Below are positions 56,791 to 64,000 of a stretch of DNA of 64,000 nt, piece after piece (position 1 is the stretch's first letter; every line of letters starts with the position of its first letter). The notes under the pieces are model-generated. The model was not told the DNA's origin and ran no database searches. It saw nothing but the letters and a program-made list of their open reading frames with translations. The stretch comes from Xiphias gladius (lineage: Eukaryota > Chordata > Actinopteri > Istiophoriformes > Xiphiidae): assembly GCF_016859285.1 (NCBI RefSeq), contig NC_053402.1, forward strand, positions 20,624,556 to 20,688,555. The letters run 5' to 3'. The position numbers were made by a program, and so were the translations under genes.

Positions 56791-58263
56791 TCCAGACTCA
56801 TGCACTCAAACACATAATACACCCTTTTTGTTAGTGATTATTCTATGTTATCAGTGGGAAAAGTACATGAAGAGCTCCATTTTAATGAGCAGCAGTGTTG
56901 TTTGTGTATTATTCAGTTCCTCCTCTCCTTGTTTCTCTTTGATATTGACAAACAGTTTCATCTTCCTCATTTGAAGCCCTCCCATCTGCTGGCATATGTC
57001 GCTATTACATACACTTTTTATTTACACTTGTTGCTGTTTTCTCTGCCGTTTCTCCCCCCGCCTTTTCTCCCTCCGTTGCTCTGTCCCTGCTGTATCCTGT
57101 TGGATTAGACCTTCTCCGGGGCAGTAAATCTCACTTTGTAATTGGAAAGCATGTGCTGGCGGAGCTTTAATTGGATATGATATGTGCAGAGGCCCTGCGA
57201 GTGAGCTCTTGCTCCAGGGAGCCATCTGTTACCCCTGAGTTACAGTATAAGAGCTCTGTTTGCTCACATACAGAGAGCTCGTTTTGTGTCTGCCTCCTCC
57301 TATTGAGGAAGCTCCGCAAATTGGAGACCGTCTGATGAGAGAGGAACCAAAGAAACCGACCCACAGTATTACATACATCAGAGACTGAGATAAGAGATCT
57401 AGCTTCGTTTAATTTTTCTGCAGTGCTACTCTGTGGATCCTCATGCAACAGTATTTATTGAGCAAACGCAGATTTCTTCCCTTGGCTGTGTGTGTGCGCG
57501 CTTGTGTTTGTGTTGGGCTGCACATGCATGTGTCGGCTATCAAGTCTGTTTCGTCGGCAGCAGGAAGAGCCACAGCCCTGGCCAAAATGCAGTGTATTCA
57601 ACGGTCCAGTTGGAAAAGAGCTTAGCAGGACAGAGAGTTGGGCCTGTAATTTTGCATGGTCACCTTTATCCATCATCTGTTAATAATACACAGCATTGTG
57701 TGTTACCATCTAGTGAATTAGATACCTTAAAAGACAAGGTTTTTTGTCACAATTCTGAAAAAATTCTTGTAAATCCAATCACAGTAATTCTATATGTGAT
57801 TTTGCATACATTGCCACGATATAAGTATTCTTTCTAACACCACACATGCACCATATTCGGCATGGTTGCGTCCTCTGACCGGGACTGTTGTCATGAGACA
57901 CTCAGCAGGACGATGCACTGTTGGTGGTTAACCGGCGAAAGCTGTGTCGCTTTGATGTGGCAGCCCTCGGGGCAGGTTTCTCCTTAGCGAGGGACACTGA
58001 AGGAAACTGACCTGTTTGCATCTGTCTGTGTACCATCACCAGGTTTTGTAATGCAGGGATTGGCACCTTTAAATATCGGTCATATGTTATAGGTCATAAA
58101 GCAGTATGTTAGAAATGCTCGCTCCCGTTAGCCAGCAAGGGGACCCAAAGTGTGGGCGGTAATTAGCTGAGGGCTGTTCTCCAGTAGGCCTCCAGCATTC
58201 TCTTCTTTAGCTCAGCTCGTTTTAGATGTCATACTGCATGATTTTTCTGAAACACGGGCACTC

Positions 58264-58266
<3 letters not shown>

Positions 58267-58302
<36 letters not shown>
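58267..58302. repeat. (CA)n microsatellite
   Basis: About 18 uninterrupted AC units followed by ATACACACAT. Confidence 0.95.
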
Positions 58303-58308
<6 letters not shown>

Positions 58309-60679
58309 ACATCGCTATAGGTCAGCTCTCCACATGTCTCCTGTCTCTTAATGAGATTCTGCTTTTTGGCCTCAGGCTCTTCCTGACTGTTGGGTCACAA
58401 CCTGTCACTTCACCTCCCGCTCTGTGTGCTTTCTTTAATCAGGTCCGTCCTTCTCGCGGTGCTGCTGTGGGTGATAAAGAAGTATTACTGGAATGTGCTT
58501 ATAAACTGGAAATATTTCATGGCAACACTGAGAAACAAGGAGATTGTTTGTCCCCGAATTCCTTCTGAGAATTAGTATCCCTCGCGCGGAGTTGTGTCAT
58601 CAATTCAGACGAGGAGTTATTCCTAGTGATTGGCAGCGTGGACAGGAAGTTGAGGATGTGTGTTGGGGGATCTGGATCCGACAGTCGCTTCATGAACAGG
58701 TACTTCGCAGCAGTGCTATTGTGTTGCATGAATAAGAAAAATCCCCTGAAGTGCAGCACTGAGCTTAAGCACAAGCATGGAAGCCAAAGTCTAGTTCCGT
58801 ATCTCTCTCCGTGCTACTGTTACTGTTAGTGATTTCAAGTGAGGCGAAGCTTTGACAGCTGGAAGCGGACACATCTCCTTGGCAACAGATACACACCCAC
58901 ACCACTCTTGTTTGATTTTCTGCGTCGTGAGAGAAAAGGAAAGAGAGACGTGGAGAGCCGTGGCAGGCTTTTTTAGGGGCCTCATCACAGTGATAGTTTA
59001 TCAAAGCAAGTGGCAGGTTTTCTTACTAGAGCTGGACCCAAGGAATAGATCCCAGCAGGCGAAGCCGGACCTTCTTATCTATATCCTCCTGAATGTCTGT
59101 TTTCAGGCTGACCTTAGACCCACTTGTCACCCTGCCTGACCAAGTCATCCCTTTTGTGTCTGCAGAGGATTATCCGGCTGTAGGTTAAATCCTTAGAGAC
59201 AAGGCTCCGTGTTAGGCGTGCAATGCAGCGTCTACTCTTAATTACTCCACTGTTTCAGCTGTATGGCACTAACTGACTGTCTGTTTACATTGCTTTAAAT
59301 GGGCTTAATAAACATTTCCAGCCACACGGTAACTGTCACAATCACAGGGGTCGGAGAAGCTGTACTAGCAGCTCTGTCAAAGTCAAAAAACAAAGGCGCT
59401 GGGCCGCTAACCTGCACTTTAAGAAATGCTGTGGTCTGTGGGTAGGTTTAAACACGCGGCTGCAGCTATTGTCGTATCATTCTTTGACTCGGGAATCATA
59501 GGTGCTCTTTGTAATTGGGTCACGGTTAATTCTGTGCACTTCATTCATGGCTGACATTTCCATGTAAATAGAAATACAGAAGCGGCACTGACCTTTTCAG
59601 GTGGAAGCAAACATCACTGTGAAAGCGACAATGGAAAGCGAACCACAGTGCTTGTTCGCGTTAAGCCACGCACACGCACATTTTTATCTATTACAGTTAC
59701 CCCTTTGTCCATCAGTTCCCCCTCTGTCGTAAATAAAGTCTAGGTTTTTACGATGAGATGATAACATTCTTTCGGGATCTTTATCTGGATTATTTACTAC
59801 TTTAGGTAGGTAGCAAAAATGCCTCAACATATCTGGAGAATATGTTCAATATGACGTTTTCAAGGTCTCAGCTGTATCGTCCGTCTATCAGCAACATCAG
59901 ACCATAGTCACTGCTTGCCAAGGCTACATTTAAAAGGACATTGAAGTAGAGTGTAGTAATTGTAAATGAGTCATGGTGATGCTGATGAAAATGAGTAAAT
60001 GACACTATCATATCAGAATTGGCGTCTAGATTAATCACAAGAATGTAGAAAACTTCAGAAATGTTATCACACAACTCTCTCATTTTTCTTTTCCATCAGT
60101 GTGGCAGTGCGGACACTGTGTAAGGAATCATTTTGTAATTTCTCCTAAAGCCTCACTTCCTCTCCATTGTGCTTTAGTAATGTGACACCTAATAGTTTTA
60201 AATGTATTACAAGGAGGTAAGGGTGACAGTAGTTTACTGATTGCGACCACTAAAATACAACATTAGATATCACTGCTGCTGATTTTATCTCTACATTTCC
60301 CAATGCTCAGCCTATAATAATGCTTTGATGTCATGGTTATCAAATCTGGCATTAATTTAGGTCTTGCCACATCAAGAACCAATATAACACCAATAGATTA
60401 CCAAGTAATATCTTCCATAAACTTACTTATTTTTTGAACAAGAGGCCTTTATGAACCTATGGCTGTCAATCAAATATTAGCAAAGTTAGCGATGCTGATT
60501 TACCAAAGTCTCGATTAAAATGGTTAAACTCAGATTAGTTCTTACATTAATCTTTCACATTGGGTGAGCATAAATTAATGTTAGGAATACTTCAATTCAG
60601 AATGAAAAGATGTGCCTCATATACCTGCATTTTTGTAGGTAGTTTATTTTTTGAGAGATATCTTTCTAGAAAGCTAAAA

Positions 60680-61055
60680 GAAGACTAGCCTACCGCCATG
60701 CTAGCAGCTTTGTAAGACCGTACTTAGGCACAGAGGCGCTTTGAGGTAAATGCTCCCATCAACATGCTAACATGCTCACAATGACAATGCTAACATGTTA
60801 ATGTTTAGCAGGCATAATGCTAACTTTTTCTAATTAGCACTTTAGGATATGGGGATGTCATTAGTTTTATCAGTTTAAATTAAAATTTGGACCTGATGAT
60901 GGTGCTAAATAAAAAGTCATGAGATGTGATCTCATCCTGGCAAGGGGCATGAAGGGTACCAAATTTCAATTTCTCTTCCAATAGTTCAACATCTCAGTTC
61001 AGCTTGTTGACATTTGCTAATTAGCACTAGACACAAAGTACAGCTGAGGCTGGGA
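60680..61055 (-). repeat. interspersed repeat family A, reverse copy
   Basis: Contains CGTACTTAGGCACAGAGGCG, ACATGCTAACATGCTCACAA, TGACAATGCTAACATGTTAA and TTGCTAATTAGCACTAGACA, the reverse complement of the family A tail seen at 53.25-53.40 kb. Confidence 0.8.
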
Positions 61056-63409
61056 TGAGGAATCTAATTGTCAGCGCGGATAACAGAAATAAGAGTTCGA
61101 TATCTTCCCATATTGCGCATTAGTTTTGACAGGAAATTATATTTTTATTCAGTAGCGCAGCATCCCTCAGATACAACTTCTTTTGTCTCCAATGCCCTCT
61201 TTCAACTGACCTTGTCCAAAATGTATGATTAGTTTGTGTGTATAAAGACACAGACTGGTACATTGTATATTTTCCATTCACACAATTACGTGAAGATGAA
61301 AGACGCTGATAAGAAAGTGTTTTTTCGGCACACACAAAAACCTGATAAGTTTCTTTGACTGTGTCCACACCAGCAATGGTTATATTACTCTTTTACTTCT
61401 TAATTGCTGCCCCGGACTTACTTGTATGTTGATTAACTGTGTGTATTAATATTTCTAAAAATGTTAAGGATTTTGGCTTTTAGCACATATCTACATGCTG
61501 GCATCGGACTGACACTAGCTTACTGGCGCCCAGCTGCCATTGTGGGTCAAGTCACACTCACCTTACTTATCTACGATAAAATGTAAACTGAAACCGGCTG
61601 CCCAGTTTCAATAACGCAATAGGAATCTGAAAATTGGCTAAGATGTGATGATTTTTGATACAAGCAGATAAAACTAATGGCCGTGACATTTTAGTAGAAT
61701 GTAAAGTATGCAGGGATGAAGTGCACAGTGAAATTCTTATCCTTCAATTCAGTTGTTAATGGGAACACACAGGTCCTTGCAAATGGTACCGTAGATAATG
61801 TAACACACAGGGCTAATCGAGGCAGGGTCGGCTAGATTTAATTTAAGAGGTTTTTCATTAATCTTGATCTCTGGTCATCCACTAAGATTAGTCCGTTGCC
61901 CTTAAGTCTTAATCTGGATGAGCCAGTCACAAAATGATACATGTGTGTTTTACAGCTGTGATCTCAACCTATGCTGCTTCACATATAGATGTCTAACTCT
62001 GCAACTCCTTTACCGTATGACATGTCATCTGAGGCTACTTATGTTTTTCCATCTTTAGTCACTTCCTTGTTTGTCATTGTTGATTCATAAATGATTTATT
62101 CGATGGCCCTAATACATAATTTTTAAAGGTGTGTGTGTCCATTAAAGTCTGCTGTCATAGGGTGTGTGTGTGGGGCGTGTGGGGTTTTGTTTTATCTCTA
62201 AATGAGTCTTGGTTACTAAGTGACAAAGACATTAGGTCACTGACAGAAAATAATCAAATCATGCTCAGGATCTGACATTAGTCTTGGTTTTCTCACCACT
62301 TCCTTGTGCCTTTGAGATGACTTACGGGAGAAAACTGTTAGTGTAAGGCATCCACTGGCTCTTATCATGTCCGTTCTCTCTCTGGCTGCCAAAAATGGGG
62401 CTTTGAATGTAATCATACAATGCATACAGATGTGGAGCTGAGGTAAACAGGCTAAGCCATTATCAAAGACCTCCTACTGTTTGTAGCACTCATCAAGCTG
62501 CCCTCTGGCTTCCTCCGTGCCCCTATAAACACATAGCGGAGAGTGGGAGCAGGGTAAATGGGAACAGGCGTAACAGCAGCACACTGAACAAATAGGAGGC
62601 AACTCTTTCCTTTAAGGTGGTCGAATGAAGTTGACAGCGCTCGTGACCGACACATCTTGGTATTGTAAACAGCTGTCACTTATGGTAGCTCTGATCAGCT
62701 GAGTCACAGCTTTTTTCAACTTTTATGCACTTTGGGTTAAATGTTTATTTAAGACACAACCTTGTTGCCTTCTGTGAAAAAGCCATAAATGAGTCTTAAA
62801 CGCGCCTAATGAGTCGTTCGCGCTTTTGCTCTTTTATCAAGTACTGTTTTTGGAATGTCACATGACTAAAAAAAAATTAAAATATGTCTAACACCAGATT
62901 CAAAGTTGCAATTTCACATTAAATTTTACTCCCAGAATGTCAATGTAGTTATACCAACCTCTCAAATGTTGTTGACGTTCATGAAAATTAAGTGTTCTAA
63001 AAACCCATTGAAAAAACTAAAGCCAAAGGTCTGAAAAGCTGTCATGTTGAAAATTAAAGACTAACAGCAACAATATCTTATTTGATATTATATTATGGAT
63101 ATATTGTGTTGGACAGTGTGTAGGGCCTTCTGTATCATGATGGTATCTGTCTGTCTACACATTTTTGTTAAAAAAAAACAATATTACGGAATCGTCATAC
63201 TTACACAACAAGCTTCCTGTAGAAAGTATGTGATCTAATTAGATCTTGAACACTGAGAACACTTAATATTCATAACTCCAATTTGCAGTGAATGTGAACA
63301 TATGAAGACGAGTACATTGACATGAAAATATATGCTAATTAATGCATTGTTTAGCCTCGGTAATTGCCATGCATAATTAAGATGACAAGCTGTGATGTGG
63401 ACATTAGAT

Positions 63410-64000
63410 TAAAGCTGCTATAATCAATATTTGTATGTGAACAATGGATCAAATAATATTTGTATCTGAAAGGACTTGCTTGTGGTGACGAACCCACAGA
63501 GAATTATCACCTCTGCAGTTCCCCTCAGCTCTATGGAGTATTTTAGCGTCCTTTAACTCATTGTTTTGGTTTTACAGACCAGAAGTTCACTGTTTTGGTT
63601 CACTCTCACCACTCTCAACAGCGTTATTTCCAGCAGCAAGGGGAAGCTGTTTTCAGTGAAAAAGGCTGTAAACTCCAGTACGCTACGTGCTGAACACCAC
63701 ACAGCAGACAGATAAAGTTAGTCTCTAGTGGAGCATTTAGCAGCTGATGAGCCAGATACTGTATGTCTCTCAGAAGCTGTTGGAGACCAAAACAGAGAGG
63801 AAGAGAATGAATTCACTTAGTCCGCTGAAAACAAACACAACTTCAAAATTAATGCTAATGTTGCTGTGTCTGCTTGATGTGTAAATGGCCAAACATTAAC
63901 CATATTAACTTTATAAGGTGATAATATGTCAGTGTTCTGGTGCCCGCAAGTGGCCAAAAAAATCAGCACATACTGATTTAAAGCCACAGAATTTTCATGT
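63410..64000 (+). repeat. interspersed repeat family F (teleost, unclassified), runs off the window
   Basis: Landmarks: TTAAAGCTGCTATAATCAAT, CTGTTTTGGTTCACTCTCAC, TTTCCAGCAGCAAGGGGAAG, AGTGGAGCATTTAGCAGCTG, GTTGGAGACCAAAACAGAGA and TGTCAGTGTTCTGGTGCCCG. I recall these in this order from other fish genomes. No coding frame. Confidence 0.65.

Larger units (their letters stand above)
54403..64000 (+). other. first intron of the signal-peptide gene, incomplete
   Basis: About 9.6 kb without a convincing exon. It holds repeat family B (54.57-54.90 kb), C and T runs at 55013-55034, a GC-rich patch at 55.77-56.04 kb, repeat family C at 56.60-56.79 kb, a CA microsatellite at 58.27 kb, family A reversed at 60.7-61.05 kb and family F from 63.41 kb. 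57-58.2, 58.4-60.6 and 61.1-63.2 kb hold nothing I can name. Confidence 0.5.

Overview
The window is vertebrate genomic DNA, almost certainly from a ray-finned fish and probably a percomorph. It has spliced genes with long introns, CpG-rich promoters, abundant (CA)n and poly-T tracts, a dead Tc1-type transposon, a LINE tail and several interspersed repeat families that I recognise from teleost genomes. I see no bacterial genes, CRISPR array, tRNA or rRNA.

Three genes are supported. (1) kcnj3, the G-protein-gated inward rectifier Kir3.1/GIRK1, lies on the minus strand. Its coding exons are 21450-22115, 9185-9401 and 4989-5653, and they join in frame to 515 residues. (2) znf281, a Krueppel-type zinc-finger transcription factor, lies on the plus strand. 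Its six coding exons run from 32459 to 42311 and encode 810 residues, with a probable noncoding first exon and CpG island near 30.6-31.3 kb and a 3' UTR of about 2.4 kb. (3) The first coding exon of a secreted or membrane protein lies on the plus strand at 54351-54402. It encodes a signal peptide and ends in a strong splice donor. The rest of that gene lies beyond the window, and I could not name it.

Layout: 1-4988 is the kcnj3 3' flank, possibly including 3' UTR. 4989-22115 is kcnj3, with introns of 3.5 and 12.0 kb. 22116-30600 is the gap between two genes pointing away from each other; it holds the kcnj3 upstream region, an exon-like minisatellite, short tandem repeats and a LINE fragment. 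30600-44745 is znf281, with a Tc1 relic in its last intron. 44746-54000 is repeat-rich intergenic DNA. 54000-64000 is the promoter, exon 1 and part of the first intron of the third gene.

The genes do not form a pathway: one is a channel subunit, one a nuclear regulator and one a secretory-route protein. No clearly new biological system is visible. The points most worth checking are an in-frame repeat exon candidate at 25.4-25.7 kb, the intron-split zinc fingers of znf281, the repeated motif in the Kir3.1 tail, and a CpG-rich block inside kcnj3 intron 1. Splice sites were placed by reading frame, GT/AG signals and remembered family sequences. No alignment was run.
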